5,941 nt of DNA from an uncultured Burkholderiales bacterium (GCA_937872165.1 CALMOR010000043.1:6129-12069), one strand, 5' to 3'. Counted from the first letter of the stretch, positions 1 through 5,941 are shown. Numbers and translations are program-made. The notes: a model not told the origin generated them from the letters alone.

Positions 1-775
1 CGGTCATGGCCTGCTCGCTCGTCCGGGCCGCCGCCGAGATCAGGAGGCCGAGGCCGCCCGCACCGATCAATCCGAGGATGGTCGAGTCGCGGATGTTGTA
101 TTCCCACAGGTAGAGATGGGTGGACACGGCCTGCGGCAGCACCGCGGGCCAGATCGACAGGAAGAAGACCTGCGACGGCCGTGCTCCGGTGGCGCGCACC
201 GCGTCGACCGGGGCGAAGTCGAGCACTTCGATCGCCTCGGCGTAGAGCTTGCCGTACGTGCCCATGCTGTGCAGCGCGATCGCGAGGATGCCGGCGGTGG
301 GGCCGAGGCCGACGATGCCGACCAGCACCAGTCCGAAGACCAGCGTGTGGATCGAGCGACCGACGTCGAGCGTCGCCTTCGCGACCCACGAGAGCGCGCG
401 CGGCGCGCCGACGTTGCGGGCCGACAGGAGCCCGAACGGAAGGCCGAGCAGCGCGGCCAGCAGCGAGCCGAGCGTCGCGATGCGCACCGTGGTCCAGGTC
501 GCCTCGGCGAGGCCCACGACGAAGCGCCGCTCGACCGCGCGCCGGTCCTCGACGCGCAGCACCGTGCCGTCGTCGCTGCGGTACTCGCGATGCGGGTCGC
601 CGAACCAGAGGTCGACGAAACTCGGATGCGAGAACTCGCCGACCGAGCGCACGAGGTTGCGCCACGGGTTGCGACCGAAGGCCAGGTCGCCGTCGGCGAC
701 GAAGGTGCCGGCGCACAGCGCGACCAGCACGCCGTAGGCCAGCGTCAGCAGCACGAAGCCGCGCCGGCCTCTCAC
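1..775 (-). CDS. phnE: PhnE-like ABC transporter permease, 3'-truncated by the window
   Basis: Inner-membrane permease of the phosphonate-type importer, expected to work with the PhnD-like protein and an ATPase outside the window. I translated 258 residues from a GTG at 775 to the window edge without a stop. A basic start (VRGRRG, Val read as Met) leads into TM1 (about 7-25). A long periplasmic stretch follows, then TM2 from WTTVRIATLGSLLAALLGLPFGLL (94-117), TM3 around HTLVFGLVLVGIVGLGP (143-159), and the EAA loop LYAEAIEVLDFAPVDAVRATGA (177-198) that docks the ATPase. IRDSTILGLIGAGGLGLLI (228-246) is the usual PhnE end region, so only about 20-30 residues are likely missing. The gene lies in the same frame as phnD, ten sense codons after its stop. 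No good Shine-Dalgarno precedes the GTG, and a downstream start is possible, but this one keeps TM1. A charged insert (about 60-84) is longer than I expect for PhnE. Confidence 0.9.
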   Translation of the reverse strand, partial: MRGRRGFVLLTLAYGVLVALCAGTFVADGDLAFGRNPWRNLVRSVGEFSHPSFVDLWFGDPHREYRSDDGTVLRVEDRRAVERRFVVGLAEATWTTVRIATLGSLLAALLGLPFGLLSARNVGAPRALSWVAKATLDVGRSIHTLVFGLVLVGIVGLGPTAGILAIALHSMGTYGKLYAEAIEVLDFAPVDAVRATGARPSQVFFLSIWPAVLPQAVSTHLYLWEYNIRDSTILGLIGAGGLGLLISAAARTSEQAMT

Positions 776-805
776 CGTCGATCGATCGGAATGCGGCTCA
801 GCGCG
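776..805 (-). other. Short phnD-phnE spacer with a 10-bp palindrome
   Basis: This 30-bp spacer is the longest gap between genes in the window. It holds the self-complementary CGATCGATCG at 779-788, directly before the GTG of the permease, and no clear ribosome site. It is too short and lacks the T-run for a terminator. The palindrome may simply reflect the GC-rich, CGATCG-rich base composition. Confidence 0.4.
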
Positions 806-1681
806 TCACTTCGGTTCGAGCTTGCCGGTCGCGAGGCCCGCATCGCGGATCGGCTTGTAGAACGCGTTGTCCTTCGTGACGAAGCCGGTGTAGTGCGCCG
901 GCAGCAGGTCGGGCGCGGACTTGAGCTGCGGTCCGACGTCGGTCAGTGCCGCCTGCAGGCGGCCGACGAAGGCCTTGTCCTTCGCGAGCGCCTCGCTGAC
1001 GGCGAAGGCGTCGTTCGGCAACGGGTCGGACTGCCAGATGATCACCGACTGCTCGGCCTTCAGCAGCCCCTGCTCGATCATCGCGTTGCGATTGCGGTTG
1101 TAGTCGGCGCCGGCGTCGAGCTGTCCCGCGGCGACCTCGGTCTCGATCGCCTGGTGCTTCGTGTAGAGCACGCGGCTGAACGCCTTCTCCGGATCGATGC
1201 CCTGCTTCATGAAGTAGTGGAGCGGGATCAGGTAGCCCGACGTCGAGCCCTTGTCGCCGAACGCGAAGCTGCGTCCCTTGATGTCGGCCGGCTTCGTGAT
1301 GCCCGAGCCCGGATGCGTGACCATCAGCGCGAAGTACTCGGGCTTGCCGTCGTAGAGGATGGTCGAGACGACCTGCGCCCTCGCCTCGTTGTTGGCGAGC
1401 ACGTAGCCCCACGGCCCCATCAGCGCGAGGTCGGTCTCGCCGTTGGCGAGCGACTTCGCGAGGCCTTCCCAGGTGTCGACGGTGCGCAGCTCGACCGGGC
1501 GGCCGAGCTTCGCGGCGAGGTAGGCGGCGAGCGGCTTGTAGGTCGCGTCGTTCTTCTCCTTGTCGGGCTGGAAGAGGCCGACGCCGAGCTTCAGCGGCGG
1601 CTCCGCGGCGACGAGGGTCGACGATGCGAAGGCGACGACGGCCGACGCGAGGAGGGTGAGGACGATACGGAGGAGTTTCAT
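806..1681 (-). CDS. phnD: PhnD-like periplasmic substrate-binding protein of a phosphonate/phosphite/oxyanion ABC importer
   Basis: A 291-residue periplasmic binding protein that would deliver its ligand to the permease encoded just downstream. Residues 1-26 form a Sec signal peptide (MKLLR, hydrophobic core, likely cleavage after LVAA before EPP). The mature protein has the PhnD layout: LKLGVGLFQPD (30-40), YKPLAAYLAAKLGRPVEL (48-65), GETDLALMGPWGYVLA (81-96), and the anion-binding loop FAFGDKGSTSGYLIP (139-153), whose STSG (146-149) matches the serine/threonine cluster that holds phosphonate in E. coli PhnD. KHQAIETEVAAGQLDAGA (175-192) and SDPLPNDAF (218-226) complete the site. The real ligand could be phosphonate, phosphite, phosphate or an analogue such as arsenate. 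The arsenite sensor AioX belongs to the same superfamily, and the operon partners point towards arsenic or selenium. The start is well supported by the ribosome site, and the gene lies 9 bp from the gene above. The fold call is firm; the gene symbol denotes homology, not proven substrate. Confidence 0.93.
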   Translation of the reverse strand: MKLLRIVLTLLASAVVAFASSTLVAAEPPLKLGVGLFQPDKEKNDATYKPLAAYLAAKLGRPVELRTVDTWEGLAKSLANGETDLALMGPWGYVLANNEARAQVVSTILYDGKPEYFALMVTHPGSGITKPADIKGRSFAFGDKGSTSGYLIPLHYFMKQGIDPEKAFSRVLYTKHQAIETEVAAGQLDAGADYNRNRNAMIEQGLLKAEQSVIIWQSDPLPNDAFAVSEALAKDKAFVGRLQAALTDVGPQLKSAPDLLPAHYTGFVTKDNAFYKPIRDAGLATGKLEPK

Positions 1682-1685
1682 GCGA

Positions 1686-1692
1686 TTCCTTC
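1686..1692 (-). promoter_or_regulatory. Shine-Dalgarno sequence of the phnD-like gene
   Basis: GAAGGAA on the minus strand begins within the TGA stop of the upstream flavoprotein gene and lies four bases before the ATG at 1681. It fixes the start of the binding-protein gene. It is the strongest ribosome site in the window, fitting a binding protein needed in excess over its permease. Confidence 0.75.
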
Positions 1693-2827
1693 AGGGGTGC
1701 GGACGAAGACGAGGGACGACGGGGTCCTTGGTGCGGCCGCCGAAGCGGGCGACGAAGCGGCGATCGACATGATCCTTCCAGCGCCAGACCCAGGCGCCAG
1801 ACGCCGACAGCGGTCCCCACGAAGCGATCGCGCGACGGTCCGCGGTGGACAGCAGCACGAGGTGCCGGCGCTGCGGCCGGAAGCTTCGCATGCGGCCGTG
1901 GCCGAGCGCCGCGCGCAGGTTGCGGACCAGCACCGGTCCCATGCGGACCGCGTACACGCCGGCCTTCGGCAACGGTCGATGCCAGGCGGCGCAGTCGCCC
2001 GACGCGAACACGTCGGGATGCGAGAGCGATCGCAGATGGCGGTCGACGGCGATGTATCCGTCGGTATCGATCGCGAGGCCGCAGGTCGCGGGCCATTCGT
2101 GCGGTCGTGCTCCGGTGGCCCACAGCAGGACGTCGCCCGACCGCGTCGCCGCGGCGTCGAAGGCGAAGTCCGTCCGTAGCGCGATGCCGCGTCCGGCCAG
2201 CGTGCGCGCGGCGCGACGGACGGCGCCGCGCGCCAGGCCCGGCAGCAGCGTCGCGCTTCGCGAGATCAGCGACGCTTCGATCGGCCGCTGTGGACGGGCC
2301 TTCGCGATCCGTGCCTGCAAGGCCAGCAGCGACTCGAAGCCCGCCGCGCCGCCGCCGACGCCGACCAGGGTCAGCGGTGCATCGGCCGCGTCGTTCGACA
2401 GTTCGTCGACGAGCGCGGACCAGCGCTCGCGCAGCTTCGACAACGGACGCAGCGGCAGCACGATGCCTTCGATCGAGACGGGTGGACGCAGCGTCGACCC
2501 GACATCGAGCGACAGCAGGTCGTAGTCGATCGACGTTCCGCCGCGCAGCGTGAGCGAACGCCGGACCGGGTCGATGCCCGTCGCTTCGTCCTCGATGAAC
2601 ACCGCCATCGCGCGGGCGCACAGCGCCGCGATGTCGATGCAGATCTCGTCGTAGCGATAGAGTCCCGCGAGCCAGCCGGGCACCATGCCCGAGTAGGGCG
2701 ATCGCGACTCGGGCGAAACGAGCCACAGCTCGACGCCTTCGACCGGCCGCCGGGTCCAGTCGGCGAGCACCTGCGCGTGCGCATGGCCGCCGCCGACCAG
2801 CACGACGCGCCGCGCGGCCGGCTTCAT
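1691..2827 (-). CDS. NDH-2-like FAD/NAD(P)-binding oxidoreductase, TIGR03169 type, standalone (no SelD domain)
   Basis: A 378-residue flavoprotein. The N-terminal FAD site is VVLVGGGHAHAQVL (8-21), with the GGGHAH form typical of TIGR03169. PYSGMVPGWLAGLYRYDEICIDIAALC (44-70) is the family's other signature. The second Rossmann motif is GVGGGAAGFE (156-165), then LLWATGA (234-240), the C-terminal FAD motif FASGDCA (274-280) and VYAVRMGPVLVRNLRAAL (291-308). No transmembrane segment or paired CxxxxC is seen, so it resembles NADH:quinone oxidoreductase type 2 rather than the disulfide reductases. In many bacteria this domain is the N-terminal half of a fusion with selenophosphate synthetase (SelD). 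Here the protein ends soon after the flavoprotein fold and the next gene follows within 9 bp, so there is no SelD part. The ATG at 2827 overlaps the glycosyltransferase stop (ATGA) without an obvious Shine-Dalgarno. Its electron acceptor is unknown; a selenium or arsenic species is only an inference from context. Confidence 0.9.
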   Translation of the reverse strand: MKPAARRVVLVGGGHAHAQVLADWTRRPVEGVELWLVSPESRSPYSGMVPGWLAGLYRYDEICIDIAALCARAMAVFIEDEATGIDPVRRSLTLRGGTSIDYDLLSLDVGSTLRPPVSIEGIVLPLRPLSKLRERWSALVDELSNDAADAPLTLVGVGGGAAGFESLLALQARIAKARPQRPIEASLISRSATLLPGLARGAVRRAARTLAGRGIALRTDFAFDAAATRSGDVLLWATGARPHEWPATCGLAIDTDGYIAVDRHLRSLSHPDVFASGDCAAWHRPLPKAGVYAVRMGPVLVRNLRAALGHGRMRSFRPQRRHLVLLSTADRRAIASWGPLSASGAWVWRWKDHVDRRFVARFGGRTKDPVVPRLRPHP

Positions 2828-3495
2828 CGATAGACCCGCGCGAGATCGTCGGGCGAGGCGCCGAGCCGGTAGCGCAGGCGGAGCGTCCACATCAGCGCGA
2901 TGGTCCTCAGCACGCCGTCGCGATCCCAGCGACGTCCCGACGTGACGACGCGATCGCGCAGGCAGCGCGGACGCTCGACGCGGCGCAGGCGCGCGGACAG
3001 TTCGATGTCCTCCATCAGCGGCTGCGACGGGAAGCCGCCGACCTCCTCGAAGACGCGCCGCCGGACGAACATCGCCTGGTCGCCGGTCGCGATGCCGGAC
3101 CAGCGCGAGCGTGCGTTCATCGCCGCGGCCACGATCCGCAGCAGCGGGGAGCGCCCGTCGATGGTCACGTCGAAGCGGCCCCAGACATGCTGCCGCGTCG
3201 CTTCGACGACGAGGGCCACGCCGTTCGACGGCAGCCGCGAGTCGACGTGCAGGAACAGCAGCGTCCCGCCGCGTGCCACCGCCGCGCCCGCGTTCATCTG
3301 CGCCGCGCGCCCCTTCGCGGACCGCAGCACACGGTCGGCCGAGGCCGCGAGCTCGACGGTGCCGTCGGCGCTGCCGCCGTCGACCACGATCACCTCGACG
3401 TCCGATGCCCGCGCGGGCCGCAGGGCGCCGAGCGCGTCCGCGATGTGCGCCGCCTCGTTGAACACCGGGACGATGATCGACAACGCGACGGTCAT
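2824..3495 (-). CDS. Family 2 glycosyltransferase, TIGR04283 type (rSAM/selenodomain-associated, arsenosugar-linked)
   Basis: A 223-residue cytoplasmic GT-A-fold glycosyltransferase. It opens with the GT2 signature SIIVPVFNEA (6-15), followed by VEVIVVDGGSADGT (33-46), KGRAAQMNAGA (61-71) and the acidic metal/nucleotide-sugar site FLHVDS (81-86, Asp85, in place of a full DxD). GDQAMFVRR (138-146) and MEDIELSARLRR (161-172) supply the acceptor-side catalytic region, and TSGRRW (185-190) stands for the usual (Q/R)xxRW end. The short length, HVDS, GDQAMF and EDIELS motifs fit TIGR04283, annotated as 'transferase 2, rSAM/selenodomain-associated' and later as an arsenosugar-biosynthesis glycosyltransferase. 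The true acceptor and sugar donor cannot be read from the sequence. The ATG at 3495 overlaps the DUF547 stop (ATGA). No clear Shine-Dalgarno precedes it, so translation is probably coupled. Its stop overlaps the next start. The GT2 call is certain; the subfamily call is strong but from memory. Confidence 0.92.
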   Translation of the reverse strand: MTVALSIIVPVFNEAAHIADALGALRPARASDVEVIVVDGGSADGTVELAASADRVLRSAKGRAAQMNAGAAVARGGTLLFLHVDSRLPSNGVALVVEATRQHVWGRFDVTIDGRSPLLRIVAAAMNARSRWSGIATGDQAMFVRRRVFEEVGGFPSQPLMEDIELSARLRRVERPRCLRDRVVTSGRRWDRDGVLRTIALMWTLRLRYRLGASPDDLARVYR

Positions 3496-4358
3496 CGCTG
3501 CCGGTCGTTGAGACGCCAGTCGTAGTCGAGGAAGCCGACATCGGCCTGCTGCCTGCGCACCCGTTCGCGATCGTCCGGAGCGTCGGCGAGGACGTCGGCC
3601 TGCGCGGCGAGGAAGGCACGGACCGACGTGATGCCGCGGTGCCCCTTCGTGAAGTCGTCGCCGTACCAGTCGAACAGCTTCGAGACCTGCAGCGAGCGGC
3701 TCTTCGGATCGAAGCGGTTGCGCTTGCGGTCCGACAGGAAGCGACGCACCTGGTCGTCGAGCTGCGCATCGAGCCGCTCCCCGACATAGGCCTCGTCGCG
3801 AAGCATCGGGCAACCGATCGACGCGCAGACCAGCGCGAAGTGGACGCGCGGATCGTCGTAGCGGCCGGGCGCCCGCAGCATCTCGTGCTCGATGCCGTCG
3901 AGCGAGACCTTGGTGCCGAGCAGGTCGATGGAGCGCGGCTTCCACGGACCGGCGAAAACGCTGCCGAGATCCTTGATCGACGCGAGCTTCGGATAGCGGG
4001 TGAGGATCAGCTGGATCGTGAACGCGTTGTACGCGTTGACGAGGAAGGCCATCTGCTTCTTCGGCGGGGATTGGTCGAACGCCGACCGGGACACCGCCGA
4101 CAGCGACGCGGTGTAGCGATCCAGCGCCGTGCGGTCCTCGACGAAGCCCGCGTAGTCGACGCGCGACGCGTGACCGTCGTCGATCAGCACGACGTGCTTC
4201 TTCAGCCGTTCGGGCCACGCGGCGTCGCCCGCGTCGACGGCCGCGGCCGAGGCCGTCGACGGGGCGAGCGCGAGCATCCACGACGCGAGGCACACGACGA
4301 AGCAGGCGAAGAGGGATCGGGCTGTGCTCAGCGGCGGACGTGGGGCGAGTCGGGTCAT
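3492..4358 (-). CDS. Exported DUF547-domain protein
   Basis: A 288-residue protein of unknown biochemical function. A basic N terminus and hydrophobic stretch (about 14-32) followed by small residues (STASAAA) make a Sec signal peptide, with cleavage likely near residues 37-40. No lipobox cysteine is evident. The mature part carries the DUF547 core: FLVNAYNAFTI (105-115), SLDGIEHEMLR (152-162), DPRVHFALVCASIGCP (169-184, with C178 and C183) and LFDWYGDDF (228-236). The charged tail ends RLNDRQR. The ATG at 4358 overlaps the stop of the upstream oxidoreductase (ATGA) and has AGGA seven bases upstream, which favours this start although the same frame stays open far upstream by chance. The gene's own stop overlaps the glycosyltransferase start in the same way. 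DUF547 proteins recur beside VTT-type membrane proteins and flavin oxidoreductases. A periplasmic role in the same pathway is inference. The family call is firm; the function is unknown. Confidence 0.92.
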   Translation of the reverse strand: MTRLAPRPPLSTARSLFACFVVCLASWMLALAPSTASAAAVDAGDAAWPERLKKHVVLIDDGHASRVDYAGFVEDRTALDRYTASLSAVSRSAFDQSPPKKQMAFLVNAYNAFTIQLILTRYPKLASIKDLGSVFAGPWKPRSIDLLGTKVSLDGIEHEMLRAPGRYDDPRVHFALVCASIGCPMLRDEAYVGERLDAQLDDQVRRFLSDRKRNRFDPKSRSLQVSKLFDWYGDDFTKGHRGITSVRAFLAAQADVLADAPDDRERVRRQQADVGFLDYDWRLNDRQR

Positions 4359-5941
4359 GTGCGCATCCTGCGGTGGAACCAGGCGGTGGCGGCGAGGAGG
4401 CGGGCCGGTTGATGAGCCCGCCGCCAGGCGCCGGCCACCGACTTGTTGATCTCGGAGTACGTGGGATAGACGTGGATCGTGCCGAGGATCTTGTTCAGCC
4501 CGCGGCCGTGCTTCATCGCGAGGACGAACTCGGCCAGCAGTTCTGACGCGGGGGCGCCCACGACGACCACGCCGACGATGCGGTCGCGGCCCTTCGCGGT
4601 CAGGACCTTGATGCGGCCGCGCGTCGCGCCGTCGGCGATCGCGCGATCCGACTCGTCGAATGCGAAGGTCGTGGTCTCGTAGTCGATCTCCCGTTCGCGG
4701 GCCTCGGCCTCGGACAGCCCGACCCGCGCGACCTCGGGATCGGTGAAGGTCGCCCACGGGACGACCGAGTCGTCGACGCGGAAGCGCCGGAAGGCGCCGA
4801 ACAGCGCGTTGACCGCCGCGTACCAGGCCTGATGCGACGCGGTGTGCGTGAACTGCCAGGGACCGGCGACGTCGCCCACCACGTAGACGTTCGGCAGGCG
4901 CGTGCGCAGGAAGGCGTCGTGCTCGATCGTCTCGCCGGGCGCGGGCTCGATCCCGAGCGCCTCGAGTCCGAAGCCCTTCGTGCGAGGCGACCGGCCGATC
5001 GCGACCAGCAGCGCGTCGAAGTCGAGCGCGTGCTCGACCTTCGAGGCCTTGTCCACGACGACGATGCGCTTCCGGCCGTCGACCTCTTCGCATCGCACCG
5101 CTTCGTGACCGAGCAGCACGTCGACCCGGTCGGCCCGCAACCCGTCGAGCACCGCGGCCGAGACCTCGGTGTCCTCGCGCATCAGCAGCACCTCGCGCTG
5201 CTCGACCTGCGTGACCGCGGAGCCGAGGCGCGCGAAGCACTGCGCGAGCTCGCAACCGATCGGCCCGCCACCCAGCACGACCAGGCGCTTCGGCAGTTCG
5301 GTCAGCCCCCACACCGTGTCCGACGTGAGGTAGCCGGTCGCATCGAGTCCCGGCAGCGGCGGCACGAACGGGCTCGAGCCGGTCGCGACGACGAGGCTTC
5401 GCGCCGTCAGCGTGCGCGTGCCCTCCGCGGAGTCGATCTCGACCGCCCACGGCGACACGATGCGCGCATGACCCTTCACGACGTCGACGCCGAGACTTCG
5501 ATAGCGTTCGACCGAGTCGTGCGGCGCGATGGTGGCGATGGCCGCATGCACGCGCGCCATCGCGGCCGCGAAGTCGACGGTGCCGGTCACGTCGCGCAGA
5601 CCGAGTTCGTTCGCACGCCGCAGCTCGCTCGCGAGGCGCGCCGTGCGGATCAGGGTCTTCGACGGCACGCAGCCGGTGTTGAGGCAGTCGCCGCCCATCT
5701 CGCGCGCCTCGACGAGCGTGACCTCGGCCTTCGTCGCGGCCGCGATGTAGGCCGTGACGAGGCCGCCCGAGCCCGCGCCGACGACGATCAGGTTGCGATC
5801 GAAGCGGGCCGGCTTCTTCCATCCGCGATAGACCTTCCTCGCCTGCCACCACGACACCAGTCCCTTCGCGATCAGCGGGAAGAGGCCGAGCAGCACGAAG
5901 CTGCCGAGCAGTGCGGGCGACAGCACGTCGGACGGCTTCGC
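4355..5941 (-). CDS. FAD-dependent pyridine nucleotide-disulfide oxidoreductase, 5'-truncated; probable C-terminal part of a VTT-domain fusion
   Basis: Flavoprotein of the class I disulfide reductase superfamily (lipoamide dehydrogenase/MerA-like), expected to pass electrons from NAD(P)H through FAD to a redox cysteine pair. Numbering from the GTG at 5926, a hydrophobic segment (about 5-20) precedes a basic linker (KVYRGWKKPARFDRN). Then come the FAD motif GAGSGG (50-55), the active-site pair C81/C86 in GGDCLNTGCVPSK, the NAD(P) motif GGGPIG (219-224), the second FAD motif GDVAG (351-355) and the C-terminal dimerisation domain. The lipoamide dehydrogenase motif HAHPTxxE reads HVYPTYSE here (485-492), so Tyr487 replaces the catalytic His. 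There is no C-terminal CC pair as in MerA, so mercuric reductase is unlikely. The frame stays open upstream of that GTG (codons for AKPSD) to the window edge, and I see no convincing start. I infer that the GTG is internal and that a TVP38/TMEM64 membrane domain lies upstream, as in known fusions with this linker. The stop overlaps the next gene by 4 bp (ATGA). Confidence 0.93.
   Translation of the reverse strand, partial: AKPSDVLSPALLGSFVLLGLFPLIAKGLVSWWQARKVYRGWKKPARFDRNLIVVGAGSGGLVTAYIAAATKAEVTLVEAREMGGDCLNTGCVPSKTLIRTARLASELRRANELGLRDVTGTVDFAAAMARVHAAIATIAPHDSVERYRSLGVDVVKGHARIVSPWAVEIDSAEGTRTLTARSLVVATGSSPFVPPLPGLDATGYLTSDTVWGLTELPKRLVVLGGGPIGCELAQCFARLGSAVTQVEQREVLLMREDTEVSAAVLDGLRADRVDVLLGHEAVRCEEVDGRKRIVVVDKASKVEHALDFDALLVAIGRSPRTKGFGLEALGIEPAPGETIEHDAFLRTRLPNVYVVGDVAGPWQFTHTASHQAWYAAVNALFGAFRRFRVDDSVVPWATFTDPEVARVGLSEAEAREREIDYETTTFAFDESDRAIADGATRGRIKVLTAKGRDRIVGVVVVGAPASELLAEFVLAMKHGRGLNKILGTIHVYPTYSEINKSVAGAWRRAHQPARLLAATAWFHRRMRT
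4366..4369 (-). promoter_or_regulatory. Shine-Dalgarno sequence of the DUF547 gene
   Basis: On the minus strand AGGA stands seven bases before the ATG at 4358, inside the last codons of the upstream oxidoreductase. It supports the ATGA-overlap start over earlier in-frame codons and allows fresh initiation as well as coupling. Confidence 0.6.

Noticed and set aside
776..805. Palindrome in the phnD-phnE spacer as a terminator
   Set aside because: The 10-bp self-complementary run leaves no loop and no T-tract follows it. The next gene starts at once.
798..809. GTG at 809 overlapping the phnD stop as a start for the permease (GTGA)
   Set aside because: This frame reads only three codons before a TGA at 798-800. 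The permease is in the other frame, starting at 775.
116..2179. Very long open frame on the plus strand (687 codons)
   Set aside because: It runs antisense to phnE, phnD and the TIGR03169 gene. Its product is a low-complexity Arg/Ala/Glu/Asp-rich string with no domain, as expected from third-position GC bias in a GC-rich genome.
798..2726. Long minus-strand open frame overlapping phnD and the flavoprotein gene
   Set aside because: It is a shadow frame: Arg-rich with no recognisable domain, while the true genes in the other frame have clear motifs.
4359..5852. Upstream extension of the DUF547 frame through the oxidoreductase gene
   Set aside because: The frame is open by chance, but its translation is Arg-rich with no motif, while the other frame carries a complete flavoprotein. 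The signal peptide and Shine-Dalgarno fix the start at 4358.
4355..5941. Annotation as mercuric reductase (merA)
   Set aside because: There is no N-terminal HMA domain in view, no C-terminal vicinal cysteines and no mer genes nearby. Only the superfamily is shared.
1..5941. tRNA, rRNA, CRISPR array, insertion sequence or attachment site
   Set aside because: Coding sequence fills nearly the whole window. I saw no regularly spaced repeats, terminal inverted repeats, transposase or integrase motifs, or RNA gene signature on either strand.

Overview
The window is a 5.9 kb piece of one tightly packed operon, all on the minus strand, from a GC-rich Gram-negative bacterium. The strong G/C bias at third codon positions, Sec-type signal peptides and families common in Pseudomonadota suggest a proteobacterium. 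I cannot name the genus from sequence alone. Coding density is essentially complete: the largest gap between genes is 30 bp. No RNA gene, mobile element, CRISPR array, promoter or terminator is visible. Both ends cut through genes, so neither the operon's promoter nor its end lies in the window.

In the direction of transcription (high to low coordinates) the genes are: (1) a flavin disulfide oxidoreductase of the lipoamide dehydrogenase/mercuric reductase superfamily. Its reading frame stays open to the window edge behind a hydrophobic segment, so it is probably the C-terminal part of a larger fusion with an N-terminal TVP38/TMEM64 (VTT, 'SNARE-associated') membrane domain; (2) an exported DUF547 protein; (3) a small family 2 glycosyltransferase of the TIGR04283 type ('rSAM/selenodomain-associated transferase 2', also labelled arsenosugar-biosynthesis glycosyltransferase); (4) an NDH-2-like flavoprotein of the TIGR03169 type, the family often fused to the N terminus of SelD but standalone here; (5) a PhnD-type periplasmic binding protein; (6) a PhnE-type ABC permease, cut at its 3' end by the window start.

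Genes 1-2, 2-3 and 3-4 are joined by three identical 4-bp ATGA stop/start overlaps. Gene 5 follows gene 4 after 9 bp with a good Shine-Dalgarno sequence, and gene 6 follows after 30 bp. The set therefore looks co-transcribed and largely translationally coupled. The first four families are ones I recall from radical-SAM/selenodomain (ArsS-type) arsenosugar neighbourhoods. The last two form the binding protein and membrane channel of a phosphonate/phosphite/oxyanion importer.

The main inference is that an oxyanion uptake system is wired directly into a redox and sugar-transfer module thought to handle arsenic or selenium. The signature genes (arsS, the partner transferase TIGR04282, arsM, selD) and the transporter ATPase (phnC) are not in the window and would need to be found in the flanks.
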